In this document: piece after piece, positions 6,220-6,563 of the stretch | Numbering within the stretch: the first letter of the stretch is position 1 | How the letters are laid out: each line of letters begins with the position of its first letter | Origin: an uncultured Rhodospirillaceae bacterium | GTDB lineage: Bacteria; Pseudomonadota; Alphaproteobacteria; Thalassobaculales; Thalassobaculaceae | DNA length: 6,563 nt | Assembly: GCA_937891725.1 (NCBI GenBank) | Contig: CALAHL010000839.1 | Span: forward strand, 1 to 6,563 | Direction of reading: 5' to 3' | Notes under the pieces: generated by a model | Told to the model about the DNA's origin: nothing | The model's database searches: none | What the model saw: only the letters and a program-made list of their open reading frames with translations | Translations under genes and position numbers: made by a program

Positions 6220-6563
6220 TCAGTAGCCTTTCTCAGGATCGATCAAGCCATCCGGCACTTCGCCCGCGCGGACCCGCCGGATGGTTTCAGCAAACGCGCG
6301 CGTGGCGGTCGGCAGATTGATCTCGCTGGCGATATGCGGGGTCGGCCAGATCTTGGGGTGCCGCCAGAACGGATGGCCTTTCGGCAATGGTTCGGTGTGG
6401 AACACGTCGAGGGAGGCGGCTTCAAGTTGGCCGCTCTCAAGTGCGGCCAGCAGGTCCGCTTCAACCAGATGTCCGCCACGCCCGACATTCAGCAGGAACC
6501 CGCCGGTTGGCATTCTGGCGAACAGATCGGCGTTCAGGATATTGGCCGTCTCGGCGGTCAAAG
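6220..6563 (-). CDS. ghrA: Glyoxylate/hydroxypyruvate reductase A-like D-2-hydroxyacid dehydrogenase, 3' part only
   Basis: The 5' end runs off the right edge of the window; about 113 C-terminal codons are present. The family reduces glyoxylate and hydroxypyruvate with NAD(P)H in the cytoplasm. Within the visible part, starting LTAETANILN at the edge, NVGRGGHLVE contains the catalytic Arg, DVFHTEPLP the catalytic Glu and TPHIAS the catalytic His of D-isomer 2-hydroxyacid dehydrogenases. The FHTEPLP followed by HPFW, and the ending EKGY, are like the GhrA branch (E. coli GhrA ends in RGY, from memory) rather than SerA or GhrB. The leucine codon TTG at 6559-6561 is internal, not a start. The gene converges on the decarboxylase with only seven bases between stop codons. 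I see no terminator between them. Confidence 0.88.
   Translation of the reverse strand, partial: LTAETANILNADLFARMPTGGFLLNVGRGGHLVEADLLAALESGQLEAASLDVFHTEPLPKGHPFWRHPKIWPTPHIASEINLPTATRAFAETIRRVRAGEVPDGLIDPEKGY

Overview
The window looks like a piece of an alphaproteobacterial chromosome, perhaps Rhodospirillales-like. The DNA is GC-rich (about 60% by eye) and codons end mostly in G or C. A CtrA-type box lies at the left edge, and the ornithine decarboxylase has the alphaproteobacterial type III (alanine-racemase fold) form with a long structured leader that I take to be the speF RNA motif. The genus assignment is inference. I see no insertion sequence, phage gene, CRISPR array, tRNA or rRNA.

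Layout. (1) 1-419: a small PilZ-domain protein (c-di-GMP receptor class) behind an AT-rich leader with a near-consensus CtrA box. (2) 420-616: a 197-base gap with a weak candidate promoter. (3) 617-4790: a tightly packed four-gene plus-strand operon: djlA (membrane-anchored J-protein with a TerB domain), an ABC-F ATPase of Uup type, an EamA/DMT-family exporter, and an AmpD/AmiD-type N-acetylmuramoyl-L-alanine amidase with a C-terminal peptidoglycan-binding-like domain. The junctions are a 3-base gap, a 4-base TTGA overlap and a 4-base ATGA overlap. (4) 4791-4964: a T8 run, an AT-rich candidate promoter, then a structured RNA leader. (5) 4965-6212: ornithine decarboxylase. (6) 6220-6563: on the minus strand, the 3' part of a ghrA-like glyoxylate/hydroxypyruvate reductase, convergent with the decarboxylase and only 7 bases from it.

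How the genes fit together. The four-gene operon mixes protein quality control (DjlA), translation or ribosome rescue (Uup), small-metabolite export (EamA) and peptidoglycan recycling or turnover (amidase). No single pathway links all four, though envelope and stress maintenance is a loose common theme. The decarboxylase stands alone as the entry step to putrescine and polyamines and appears to be controlled through its own leader RNA.

Most of the window is recognisable housekeeping content, and I do not see a wholly new system. The best leads are the speF-type leader with a possible Shine-Dalgarno-sequestering switch, the CtrA box ahead of the PilZ gene, and the signal-less two-domain amidase.
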